Of a stretch of 64,000 nucleotides of DNA, positions 18,443 through 26,114 are shown one piece after another. The notes beneath the pieces were generated by a model. That model did no database searches. It saw only the letters and a list, made by a program, of their open reading frames with translations, and had not been told where the DNA came from. A program made the translations under genes and the position numbers. The first letter of the stretch is position 1. Every line of letters begins with the position of its first letter. This DNA comes from Sphingopyxis sp. GW247-27LB (GTDB taxonomy: Bacteria; Pseudomonadota; Alphaproteobacteria; Sphingomonadales; Sphingomonadaceae), in NCBI RefSeq assembly GCF_002277025.1, contig NZ_NIWD01000011.1, positions 54,358 through 118,357 of the forward strand, read 5' to 3'.

Positions 18443-18685
18443 CTAGGCGATGTCGAGCGCGATCGCGCCCGAGCCGGTCTTTATCACCGCGACGGGCCGC
18501 CGCGCATGCGCGCTGCTATATCCGACAAAATCAGGTTCGAGACCGCGTTTTTCGCGAAACCGGTTGATCCGCCGGGCATAATGGTTCGGGAGATCGAAAC
18601 CGGCGGGTGCTTCGCCGGCGCGGTGTGCCCGGTCGGCAGCGATCACGGCCATTTGATGATGATAGAAGAGCTGGTTCATATCCAT
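18443..18685 (-). CDS. YHHQMA-family protein C (N-terminal domain only, 80 residues)
   Basis: From ATG 18685 the protein begins MDMNQLFYHHQMAVIAADRA and continues FDLPNHYARRINRFREKRGL, matching the first 45 residues of proteins A and B. The later conserved blocks are absent; it ends with a short variable tail. This shows that the N-terminal part is a free-standing domain. The frame is open upstream to 18778 but lacks family likeness there. AGGAC stands upstream of the start. Function unknown. Confidence 0.7.
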   Translation of the reverse strand: MDMNQLFYHHQMAVIAADRAHRAGEAPAGFDLPNHYARRINRFREKRGLEPDFVGYSSAHARRPVAVIKTGSGAIALDIA

Positions 18686-18758
18686 GATGGTGTCCTGGTG
18701 GGGCCTTTCGTCATGCTGACGGCCGCCGTGCCGGTGATTCAGGTTCGCGCTCGCGGAT

Positions 18759-18965
18759 TCAGGCGAGACATTGGGCACGGACCGCTTCGGCGAGCCGATC
18801 CCTGTCAGCGCGGGCCTGTTCGGATTTGAACTGGCGGTTGGCCAGCGCGTGCCACGCGGCGGCCGAACGGAGATTGCGCTCGCGAACTAGTGTCAGGTCC
18901 GCCGCGGCGGCGTCGGCCTCGCATCGCTCGGCCTGTTCGCGATAATTGTCGCTGGTTGCTGCCAC
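18759..18965 (-). CDS. Small helical hypothetical protein
   Basis: The 68-residue product starts at GTG 18965 after AAAGGAAAG. It is almost wholly helical: NYREQAERCEADAAAADLTL followed by VRERNLRSAAAWHALANRQF. Proteins with this EQA-x(2)-C...RERNLRSAAAW pattern are common in sphingomonads and unstudied. It may be cotranscribed with the gene at 18982-19125. Confidence 0.65.
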   Translation of the reverse strand: MAATSDNYREQAERCEADAAAADLTLVRERNLRSAAAWHALANRQFKSEQARADRDRLAEAVRAQCLA

Positions 18966-18981
18966 GGCGCTTTCCTTTCGT

Positions 18982-19125
18982 TCAATCGATCATGTCGGCG
19001 ATCAGCCGCTTCAGTTCGCGGCGCGAGAGCGTTGGCGAACGGCGCGGCGTGCGGCCTATAGTGATCGGATTGCCTGCCAGCGGGAGGCCGGCGAGCGCGG
19101 GTAGAATGGTGTTGGTCTGAAACAT
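18982..19125 (-). CDS. Tiny protein ending in a helical LSRRELKRLIADMID motif (47 residues)
   Basis: ATG 19125 to TGA 18982. It opens MFQTNTILPALAGLPLAGNP and ends with SPTLSRRELKRLIADMID, an amphipathic helix seen at the end of many small sphingomonad proteins. A purine-rich AAGAAG precedes the start. Function unknown; possibly a protein-interaction tail. Too short for standard calling. Confidence 0.6.
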   Translation of the reverse strand: MFQTNTILPALAGLPLAGNPITIGRTPRRSPTLSRRELKRLIADMID

Positions 19126-19149
19126 ATTGGTCTTCTTGATTCTCAGGTG

Positions 19150-19407
19150 TCAGCGGCGCTTGCGCGCGCCGCCGGCTGGACCGCCGGGGCCGCGATCGCG
19201 GTAGACGATGCGGCCCTTGGTCAGGTCATAGGGCGTCATTTCGACGCGGACGGCGTCGCCGACCACCGAACGGATACGAAAGCGTCGCATCCGTCCGGCG
19301 GTATAGGCGATCAGCCGATGGCCATTTTCAAGGATGACGCGGAACCGCCCGTCGGGCAGGATTTCCTCGATCGAGCCCTCGAAGCTGAGGACATCTTCCT
19401 TGGCCAT
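19150..19407 (-). CDS. infA: Translation initiation factor IF-1 (probable extra copy)
   Basis: The 85-residue S1-fold protein has [40 protein letters not shown] and [19 protein letters not shown], all IF-1 signatures. A basic C-terminal tail (GGARKRR) extends beyond the usual 72 residues. IF-1 binds the 30S A site during initiation. It lies 15 bases after the cold-shock gene and is probably cotranscribed with it. Its place in accessory DNA suggests a second copy used under stress; the housekeeping infA would be elsewhere. Confidence 0.9.
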   Translation of the reverse strand: MAKEDVLSFEGSIEEILPDGRFRVILENGHRLIAYTAGRMRRFRIRSVVGDAVRVEMTPYDLTKGRIVYRDRGPGGPAGGARKRR

Positions 19408-19422
19408 TGCCGAAGGGCCGGG

Positions 19423-19629
19423 TCAGGCCGCTTCGAGATTGACCGCGGAGATCTTGCCGTCGCGGCCGGTTTCCAGTTCGTACGAGACGCGCTGGTCCTT
19501 GCCCAGCGACGCCATTCCGGCGCGCTCGACGGCAGTCACATGGACGAAGCTGTCGCCCGAGCCGTCTTCATTCGAGATGAAGCCATAGCCCTTGTCGCTG
19601 TTGAAGAATTTGACTTTGCCGATCGGCAT
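19423..19629 (-). CDS. cspA: Cold-shock protein (CspA family)
   Basis: The 68-residue OB-fold protein has RNP1-like KGYGFISNEDG and RNP2-like DSFVHVTAV, preceded by MPIGKVKFFNSD. Such proteins bind single-stranded RNA and melt secondary structure. ATG 19629 follows AAAGGAAAC. A leader of unknown length with a CCCCG/CGGGG hairpin lies upstream (about 19712-19726). It leads into infA, a logical pair for translation in the cold. Confidence 0.92.
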   Translation of the reverse strand: MPIGKVKFFNSDKGYGFISNEDGSGDSFVHVTAVERAGMASLGKDQRVSYELETGRDGKISAVNLEAA

Positions 19630-20147
19630 GAGTGTTTCCTTTCACGAAAACAGGATATCCGCCGGCAAAAGCACCGACAGAGCTGGAAGCGTGAGAAGGG
19701 AAGAATCGCCCCGGAGCGGGGTATCAAAATTCCGTCGCAGGCGACGTTAGCAACTGTGATATGGGCCATCCTTTTCGAAAAGTCAAGTTTCTGCCTGGAT
19801 TTTCATTAAATGGCGAGGGCGGTGTTTCCTGTTTTTCTCTTTGAGGACTGGAATTATTCAATCGCAGCTTCTTACGGTCGCGGCCTCTCGTCGCCTTCTC
19901 GACCTGCTGGCGGATCTGCGCGATGCGCGTCGATGTCAGCTCTGGTGCCGATATAAGCGTCGTGTGCTCTGCATGAGCTATTGATTGGGACGTCGCCAAC
20001 GCGGCGGGATTGGCTGGATGTATCTATGTCCGTGCCGGGCGGAATAACCACCTTCCAGAGCCGCACAATGCATAGCTTCCTATGTCTTCTGCAATAAGCG
20101 CCGTTCCAAGAGGCTTGCGAAACCACGGCGGCCATCTGCGATAATAG
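19630..20147. other. Gap upstream of cspA without a supported gene
   Basis: The first 130 bases are the likely cspA leader and promoter. Beyond that I see no supported gene. A TTG-started minus frame at 19724-19999 has a basic helical stretch but no ribosome binding site. Base composition drops towards 20.1 kb, where the reverse-transcriptase remnant begins. Confidence 0.4.
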
Positions 20148-20597
20148 CGACGGTTAAGGGGGCAACGGAACTTCAGCCTGCGGTTCGGTTTAATTCAATC
20201 GCCATTGTTAGCGTCTGTCGTGCTTGACCATTCGGCTCTCGGCGCGGCGATCGCTTGCGTCAACAACGCAGTCTGGCCAGTGTCGATATATGTAGACGAC
20301 ATCATCGTGTCCTCGCACGATGTTGCGACGGTTGATCATGCTTTGAGCGAAATACGCGCTGCCGCCGATGCATCCGGCTTCGTTATAAATGATGCCAAGT
20401 CCGATGGGCCCGCAGCAGAGATCACCGCTTTCAACATCCATATCGGTAGCAGGCGTATGGAAATTGCTGCTGATCGGATGGTCGAATTTCTCGAAAATAT
20501 TCAAGGCGGTTCGGACGAACAAGTCGCCGGAATCCTGAATTATGTCGGTAGCGTAAATGAAGGTCAGAGGGAGCTACTTGTAGCTGGGAGGGACTAA
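20148..20597 (+). pseudogene. Reverse transcriptase remnant (palm motifs 4-7)
   Basis: After a TAG at 20145 the frame reads GQRNFSLRFGLIQSPLLASV (RT motif 4, x-Q-S-P-x-L-A). It continues with VSIYVDDIIVSSHD (the catalytic YxDD box), SGFVINDAKSDGPAAEITAF (motif 6/7 region) and a thumb-like tail ending in NYVGSVNEGQRELL. The fingers and the first catalytic Asp (motif 3) are absent, and there is no ATG; TTG 20205 would start after motif 4. The style is that of retron- or defence-type bacterial RTs, not group II introns. Composition is less GC-rich than the neighbours. Inactive as it stands. Confidence 0.75.
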
Positions 20598-21118
20598 CCC
20601 GAATCTATCGGCTTTCAAATACCGGATACGGGATGGCTATAAGCGCCCTTCGGTCGATCACGGTATCCGCAAAAGGTAGGATGCTCCGGCGGCCAGCCGC
20701 TCTGTCGGAACGCTATTCGCCCAAAACGCTGAAAGTGTTGAGGAACCTTCGAAAGTCGCGGCCTCGTCGATCAATTTCCTATTCCGCGCTCCGCGGCGCG
20801 GTCTCCTAGCACTAACTGTGCTCGGCCAAATGCCCAAGCATGTCGAGTAATACCGTACGGCGTGCGGCATCGTGCTCGACCGGCCGCTGGCGGAGAGCGA
20901 AAAGGACGGCGGTGCCCGCATTTCGGCTCGGGCTCATCAGAGGTGGAACGGCCGACATCAGGCGCGATGCAGTCACGCCGATACCTATAGCGAAATCTGA
21001 TAGCCCTTCGCACTGCGTCGCGGCGCGTCATCACGCGCCATAACCGTCATATGAGATTTCACCGACCCGGCTGATTTTTGGGACGCCGACGCGATCCCTG
21101 CGTCGCCGGGAAAATGTC
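20598..21118. other. Degenerate stretch between RT remnant and traG scar
   Basis: About 520 bases with only short, unconvincing frames on both strands. It may hold decayed remains of the mobile element. The last 60 bases correspond to the former upstream region of traG. Confidence 0.35.
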
Positions 21119-21588
21119 TTAACGCCTACCAAACTCCTTGTCGGACAGATTTTCGTCGTTTTCGCGATGGTAATCGCAGGCGTCTGGATCGCCACGCAAT
21201 GGTGTGCGGCACAGCTAGGTTATCAGCCGCAGCTTGGACCGGCATGGTTTGTCCTGTTCGACACGCCGGTCTATCGGCCGTGGGCGATATTTCCGTGGTG
21301 GTATCACTACGAAGCTTACGCGCCCGAGGTTTTCGACAAGGCCGGGATGATCGCCGGAGCGAGCGGCTTTCTCGGCTGCGCGTCCGCCATCGCCGGGTCG
21401 CTATGGCGCGCGCGCCAGTCGCGGCATGTCACCACATACGGCTCCGCGCGCTGGGCTACAAACGGCGAGATCGACCGCGCCGGCCTGCTCAGCGACAGCA
21501 GCGTCTTTCTCGGCCGCAAGCGGTGGCGCTATCTTCGCCACGACGGGCCGGAGCATGTCATGGCCTTCGCCCCGACGCGCTCGGGTAT
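21119..21588 (+). pseudogene. traG: Truncated traG (VirD4-type coupling protein), start lost and cut in Walker A
   Basis: From LTPTKLLVGQIFVVFAMVIA through VYRPWAIFPWWYHYEAYAP to GPEHVMAFAPTRSG this is the N-terminus of a TraG coupling protein: two membrane helices and the approach to the NTPase. The expected ATG is replaced by TTA at 21119; ATG 21167 is internal. The frame ends after the first Gly residues of Walker A (TRSG), where GKG should follow. Instead the DNA joins the middle of the HTH gene. About 500 residues and the whole trb operon are missing. It cannot work. Confidence 0.85.
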
Positions 21589-21740
21589 GCGTCCGCATAG
21601 CCGCCGCGGTGAAACTCACCGGCATAGGTCGATCGACGCTCTACGAACTCATCAAGGCCGGCGAGCTTGAAACGGTAAAGGTCGGTCGATCAACCTTCGT
21701 CCGATACGCCAGTCTCAAGCGCCTGTTCGAGAAAAGTTAG
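21589..21740 (+). pseudogene. 5'-truncated copy of the trb-operon HTH gene
   Basis: Starting at GCGTCCGCATA (21589) and ending TAG 21740, it encodes VRIAAAVKLTGIGRSTLYEL to RLFEKS. Over this span it differs from the intact copy at 2350-2571 by S28A and I61V. Its frame differs from that of the traG fragment, so no fusion protein arises. It lacks its own start. About a dozen silent differences show divergence, not a recent duplication. Confidence 0.85.
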
Positions 21741-22013
21741 GTGCCATGAGCGAGCCGCAGGAACGACAGGCAAGATCGCTCGCGCCTGTCCATAGGCAAT
21801 TTATCCTGCAATTTCGCGTTTTCGCCAAATGCAGGATGAAGGACAAGTAAGCCCCACCACCGGCGTGTTCGATTCCCTTTTTTCGCGTTTCATCCCTCTT
21901 TTCGATTCCCATTTTTTCTTTGTGGTCGCGTGAGGGTATGAGTGAGGGTATGTCCTGTCCGATCGGAGAGAATATTCAATATTAACATGCCATTAGGTGG
22001 ATGGTGTGGCTCC
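21589..22013 (+). repeat. Right copy of the diverged direct repeat
   Basis: It matches 2420-2848 in the same orientation, including the ATTCCC tracts and the segment around CGATCGGA-ATATTCA. The last shared hexamer GGCTCC is at 22008-22013. Beyond it the sequence enters the chromosome-like region. The stretch 21741-22091 carries no gene other than this flank. Confidence 0.8.
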
Positions 22014-22091
22014 CGCTACCTCCACTTTTCCGCCCGATGCGGTCCGGATGGGTCCTTTGTAAACCAGCGGTCACGGCGAACCATGGCGGGC

Positions 22092-23426
22092 TCAGCTCGC
22101 GTGCGAAGACGGGCCGGCCGGGAGCCGCATCGAGAGCCTTGTGCCTCCCGCTATCCGCTCGGCGAAAATGCTTCCGTCATGGGCCAGCGCGATCTGGCGC
22201 GCGAGGGCCAGTCCAATGCCGGCCCCGCCTTTTTTCGTCGTGAAGAAAGGAAGGAAGATATCCTCCGCTCCGGCCGGAAGGCCGCGGCCATTGTCCTCGA
22301 CGGTGAAGACCAGACTATCGCCTTCCATGGCATGGCCGAGCCTGACGGTGGGCTGGTCCCCCTCCTGCGCGGCTTCGACGGCGTTCTTGAGCAGGTTGAG
22401 CAAGGCCTGCTCGATGAGTTCGCGATCGATCGCGACGGGGCGCTCCGGTGAAGAGCCATACAGCCGGAGATCGACGCGCGGATCGAAACGGCGCGCGAGC
22501 GCGGCGACATCTTCGACGAATCCGGCAAGATCGACCGGCACCGGCTCCGGGTGCGGGATCGTCAGGCACTGGCGATAGCGTTCGACGAACCCCATCAGAT
22601 GCTGCGCGCGCCGGGCGATCGTCGCGGCAGCGGCGGCGGTTTCGCGGCGATCCGGGTCGGCGGCGGGGTCCGCGGCCAGCGCGACCAGGCTTTCGGCGAG
22701 CGAGACGACCGGGCTCAGCGAGTTCATCATCTCGTGCGCGAGCACGCGACTCAGGCGGTGCCACGCGTCGGTCTCGACCGCGCCGAGGCCTTCGGCGACG
22801 AGTTGCACCGCGATCAGCCGCCGCCGCGATCCGTCGGCGAGGTCGAAGCCGCTGACCGACGCGTGCGCCGCCCGCCCATCGACGAGACGCAGCATGCGGC
22901 CGGCCTCGGGGCGGCCCGCGAGCAGCATCGCCGCATCGCCGGGGGCGAAGGCCGGATGATCGGCGAAGCGCGCGGGCGATGTCGGCGCCAGCGCCCGCGC
23001 CGCGCGATTGCTGCGCACCAGCCTGCCGCCCGCGTCGGTGACGAACAGAGCGGCGGGCACCGTGTCGAGCAGCGCCGCGTCGCGTTGCGATTGCGCACCA
23101 TATCCCGTTTCTCGTTGCCGCATCGCGTCGATGGCGCCGGCGATCGCCGCGTCGAGATCGGCGAAAGCGGCGGGGAGTGGGGCCGGGCGGTCGTCGGCGC
23201 CGGCCGCGAGCTGGTCGACGAGTTCGCGCATCGCCTGCTCGGCGCGGCGCGCGGCGCGGACGAGCGCGACGAGGGTGAGAAGGGCGAGGCACCAGGCGAT
23301 CGCGCCCAGAACGGGACGGCCCGAGAGAGCCAGAGCCGTGCCGCCCGCCGCGAGACATCCGGCGACCAATCCGCGCGCGGCGAGCCCCGCCGCGAAAGGC
23401 CAGTGGCGCGGCGCGCTAAAGCCCAT
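22092..23426 (-). CDS. Sensor histidine kinase (NtrY/RegB-like organisation)
   Basis: The 444-residue protein has two N-terminal membrane helices (about 10-58), a short coiled linker, a PAS-like domain (about 110-215, LLDTVPAALFVTDAGGRLVR), a HisKA box with VLAHEMMNSLSPVVSLAESL, and a HATPase_c domain with N-box LLNLLKNAVEAA, FTVEDNGRGLP and GGAGIGLALARQI. It should autophosphorylate on the His of AHEMMN and pass phosphate to the overlapping response regulator upstream. The signal is unknown. The divergent efflux operon is the likely target. Confidence 0.9.
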   Translation of the reverse strand: MGFSAPRHWPFAAGLAARGLVAGCLAAGGTALALSGRPVLGAIAWCLALLTLVALVRAARRAEQAMRELVDQLAAGADDRPAPLPAAFADLDAAIAGAIDAMRQRETGYGAQSQRDAALLDTVPAALFVTDAGGRLVRSNRAARALAPTSPARFADHPAFAPGDAAMLLAGRPEAGRMLRLVDGRAAHASVSGFDLADGSRRRLIAVQLVAEGLGAVETDAWHRLSRVLAHEMMNSLSPVVSLAESLVALAADPAADPDRRETAAAAATIARRAQHLMGFVERYRQCLTIPHPEPVPVDLAGFVEDVAALARRFDPRVDLRLYGSSPERPVAIDRELIEQALLNLLKNAVEAAQEGDQPTVRLGHAMEGDSLVFTVEDNGRGLPAGAEDIFLPFFTTKKGGAGIGLALARQIALAHDGSIFAERIAGGTRLSMRLPAGPSSHAS

Positions 23427-23952
23427 GCTTCTCGATCCGCCGGTAAAGGGCGGGCCGCGTCAGCCCGAGCGCCGCCGCGGCGTGGCTGATATTGCCGTCG
23501 GCACGCGCGAGCGCGCGTTCGATCGCGTGGCGCTCGATCGCGTCGAGGCTCATCGCCTCGCCCGCGCGCTGGCGGGCGGTGAGGTCGATCGCGGCGCGGA
23601 TCGCCTCGACGAGCCGATCGTTGCGCCATGGCTTCAGCAGGAAATCCGACGCGCCGCGCTTGAGCGCCTCGACCGCGACGGCGACGCCGCCGAACACCGT
23701 CAGCATGACGATCGCGAGCGCCGGGTCGGCGGCGCGCAGCCGGTCGATCGCGTCGAGCCCGGCGCTGCCGTCGCGCTGGTCGGGGCGGAAATTCATGTCG
23801 AGAAGCGCGGCGTCATAGCCGCGCGGCCACGCCGGGAGCGCGTCGGGATCGGCGAAGCCGTCGACCTCGGCGACGCCGCGCAGCGCGAGGCGGATCGCCT
23901 GGGCGACCGCGGGGTCGTCCTCGATCAGCAGGATGCGGCGCGGGGTTTCCAT
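23416..23952 (-). CDS. Response regulator with Fis-type helix-turn-helix
   Basis: Receiver domain: RRILLIEDD, phosphoacceptor D52 in ALLDMNF, T in VMLTVFGG and K in LLKPWRN. A short linker leads to a Fis-like HTH (HAIERALARADGNISHAAAA then GLTRPALYRRIEKHGL). There is no AAA+ sigma-54 domain, so it resembles PrrA/RegA-type regulators rather than NtrC. The 3' end overlaps the kinase gene by eleven bases. An inverted repeat at 24043-24056 in the divergent promoter region is a candidate binding site. Confidence 0.9.
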   Translation of the reverse strand: METPRRILLIEDDPAVAQAIRLALRGVAEVDGFADPDALPAWPRGYDAALLDMNFRPDQRDGSAGLDAIDRLRAADPALAIVMLTVFGGVAVAVEALKRGASDFLLKPWRNDRLVEAIRAAIDLTARQRAGEAMSLDAIERHAIERALARADGNISHAAAALGLTRPALYRRIEKHGL

Positions 23953-24042
23953 GCCGCGATGCTACCGGATGCGGGGGGCGTGGGGAAGCGATGCAAAAGC
24001 AAGGGCTTGCCGCCGGCCGCCGGCGAATCGTGCCGCGCGACC

Positions 24043-24056
24043 GTCCGATCCCGGAC
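24043..24056. promoter_or_regulatory. Inverted repeat in the regulator/efflux intergenic region
   Basis: GTCCG-ATCC-CGGAC forms a perfect 5-bp inverted repeat between the divergent response regulator (start 23952) and adaptor gene (start 24167). It could be an operator for the Fis-type regulator. No sigma-54 promoter is evident. Confidence 0.35.
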
Positions 24057-24166
24057 ACTTCGCGCGCGCGCGACGAACGGAATATGGTCCAACCAGTTGA
24101 ATTAAGGCCATTTCCGATTTTCCCCGGCACGGGCGATACTGAACGCCATGAGGAGCAAAGGAAGCG

Positions 24167-25420
24167 ATGGATGAACCCCTGCGGCAAAGCTGGCTGCGCC
24201 GTCACCGGCGAATCGCGCTGCCGGCGCTGGGGCTGGCGGCGGTGCTGCTCGCGCTGGTCGCCGGCATACGCTCCTTCGCGACGCCTTCGCTCGCGGTGCG
24301 TTCCGAAGAGCTGGTCGTCGCGCGCGCCATGCGCGGCGCGTTCCACGACACGACGAGCCTGCAGGGCCGCGTCGAGCCGCGCGACACCATCTATCTCGAC
24401 GCCGCCGAGGGCGGGCGCGTGCGGCGCGTGTTCGTGACGTCGGGCGATCATGTCGCGGCGGGACAGCCGCTCGTCGAGTTCACCAACACGACGCTCGAGC
24501 TCGATATCCTGTCGCAGGAGGCGCGATTGATCGAATCGATCACCCAGCTTCAGGGCTATCAGCAGCAACTCGAGCAGGATCGCAGCGAAAATGCGCAGGC
24601 GCTCGCGGCGACGCGCTATGATCGTACCCGCGTCGACCGCGACCTCGCGCGCAGCCTGCCGCTCGCCGATCGCGGCTTCGTGCCGAAAAAGACGATCGAC
24701 GGCCTGATGGACGAGCGGCGCGCGGTTGCCGACCGGCAAGCGATCCAGGAAGCGCGCCGCCGGCGCCAGGCGCGGCTGAGCGCGCTCCAGCAGCCGCAGA
24801 TCGACACCCAGCTCGCGACGCTGACCAGAAGCCTTTCGATCACCCGCGCGAAGCTCGACGACCTGACCGTTCGCGCGCCGGCTGCGGGACGCCTCGCCGC
24901 TTTCGATGTCGAGCGCGGCGAGAACCGCAATCGCGGCGACCGGCTCGGCGAGCTTGCGCTCGACACCGGCTTTCGCGTCGCGGCGCGCATCGACGAATAT
25001 TATCTCGGCCGCGTGCGCGTCGGGCAGCGCGCCGAGGCCGAGGGGCATGGGCGCGTGATGCCGCTGGTCGTGACGCGCATCTATCCCGAGGTGAAGGACG
25101 GCAGCTTCGGCATCGACCTCGATTTCGTCGGCACGGAGCCCGCCGCGCTCGTCGCGGGCGAGGCGGTGCGCGGGCGGCTGTCGCTCGGCGCCGACCGTCC
25201 GGCGTTGCTGCTGCCCGCGGGCGCCTTTCTCGAAGCGTCGGGCGGACGATGGGCGTTCGTGCTCGCGCCCGGCGGCGGCCGCGCCGAGCGCCGGCGCATC
25301 CGTATCGGCCGGCGCAACGCCGACCAGGTCGAAATCCTCGCCGGGCTCACCCCCGGCGATCGCGTGATCACGTCCAGCTACGACGGCTGGGACGCGTACC
25401 GGCGCATCGATATTCGTTAG
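24167..25420 (+). CDS. Efflux periplasmic adaptor subunit (MacA/HlyD family)
   Basis: The 417-residue protein has one N-terminal membrane helix (about 13-34) and a biotinyl-lipoyl-like half (LQGRVEPRDTIYLDAAEGGR). A long coiled-coil hairpin (about 100-220) starts with DILSQEARLIESITQLQGYQ. The second lipoyl half has LTVRAPAAGRLAAFDVERGE, followed by beta-barrel and membrane-proximal domains. It links an inner-membrane ABC exporter to an outer-membrane channel; no TolC-like gene is nearby. It starts the three-gene operon with the ATPase ten bases downstream. Confidence 0.88.
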   Translation: MDEPLRQSWLRRHRRIALPALGLAAVLLALVAGIRSFATPSLAVRSEELVVARAMRGAFHDTTSLQGRVEPRDTIYLDAAEGGRVRRVFVTSGDHVAAGQPLVEFTNTTLELDILSQEARLIESITQLQGYQQQLEQDRSENAQALAATRYDRTRVDRDLARSLPLADRGFVPKKTIDGLMDERRAVADRQAIQEARRRRQARLSALQQPQIDTQLATLTRSLSITRAKLDDLTVRAPAAGRLAAFDVERGENRNRGDRLGELALDTGFRVAARIDEYYLGRVRVGQRAEAEGHGRVMPLVVTRIYPEVKDGSFGIDLDFVGTEPAALVAGEAVRGRLSLGADRPALLLPAGAFLEASGGRWAFVLAPGGGRAERRRIRIGRRNADQVEILAGLTPGDRVITSSYDGWDAYRRIDIR

Positions 25421-25430
25421 GAGTTTCATC

Positions 25431-26111
25431 ATGCTGCGCGTGGAAAATATTTCGAAAAGCTATGCGACGAGCGAAGTGCGGACCCACGCGCTGAGCGACG
25501 TGTCGCTGGCGATCGGCGAGGGCGAGTTCGTCGCGATCATGGGCCCGTCGGGCTGCGGGAAATCGACGCTTCTCAACATATTGGGGCTGCTCGACCGCGC
25601 CGACAGCGGGCGGTTCGAAATGCTCGGCGAGGATGTGAGCGCGGCGCGCGAGCGCGACCTCACCCGGCTGCGCCGCGCCGCGATCGGCTTCGTCTTTCAG
25701 AGCTTCAATCTGGTCGATGAGCTGACGGTGACCCAGAATGTCGAACTCGGGCTCCTCTATCGCGGCGTCGGCGCGCTCGAACGGCGCGAACGGGTCGAGG
25801 CGGCGCTCGACCGGGTCGGAATGCGCCATCGCGCGCGCCATTTGCCCAGGCAATTGTCCGGCGGCCAGCAGCAGCGCGTCGCGGTGGCCCGCGCGATCGT
25901 GTCCGACCCGAAACTGATCCTCGCCGACGAGCCGACCGGCAATCTCGACACCGCCAACGGCGAAGCGGTGATGGAATTGCTGGGGCAGGCGGTCGGGCGC
26001 GGGACGAGCGTGGTGATGGTCACCCATTCGCTCGCGCAGGCCGACCGTGCCGACCGCAGGATCCAGTTGCTCGACGGACGGATCGTCAGCCAGACGCAGC
26101 TCGGCGCCTGA
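25431..26111 (+). CDS. ABC transporter ATP-binding protein (MacB/LolD type)
   Basis: This 226-residue ATPase has Walker A GPSGCGKST (about 40-48), Q-loop FVFQSFNLVDELTV, signature LSGGQQQRVAVARAI, Walker B LILADEPTGNLD and H-loop VMVTHS. The close relation to MacB/LolD ATPases implies mechanotransmission type VII ABC systems, which move substrates across the periplasm or extract lipoproteins. It lies between the adaptor and permease genes and is cotranscribed with them. Confidence 0.95.
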   Translation: MLRVENISKSYATSEVRTHALSDVSLAIGEGEFVAIMGPSGCGKSTLLNILGLLDRADSGRFEMLGEDVSAARERDLTRLRRAAIGFVFQSFNLVDELTVTQNVELGLLYRGVGALERRERVEAALDRVGMRHRARHLPRQLSGGQQQRVAVARAIVSDPKLILADEPTGNLDTANGEAVMELLGQAVGRGTSVVMVTHSLAQADRADRRIQLLDGRIVSQTQLGA

Positions 26112-26114
26112 CCC

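Noticed and set aside
19724-19999. Minus-strand frame upstream of cspA with a basic helical segment
   Set aside because: TTG start without ribosome binding site, and it overlaps the likely cspA leader.
20658-20921. Minus-strand frame of 87 codons
   Set aside because: No ribosome binding site and no family likeness; it lies in decayed DNA between two pseudogenes.
22030-22080. Half tRNA-Thr-like sequence (TTTGTAAACC...GGTCACGG) as an attachment site
   Set aside because: Two extra bases disrupt the anticodon stem and the T loop is absent; no integrase is nearby.
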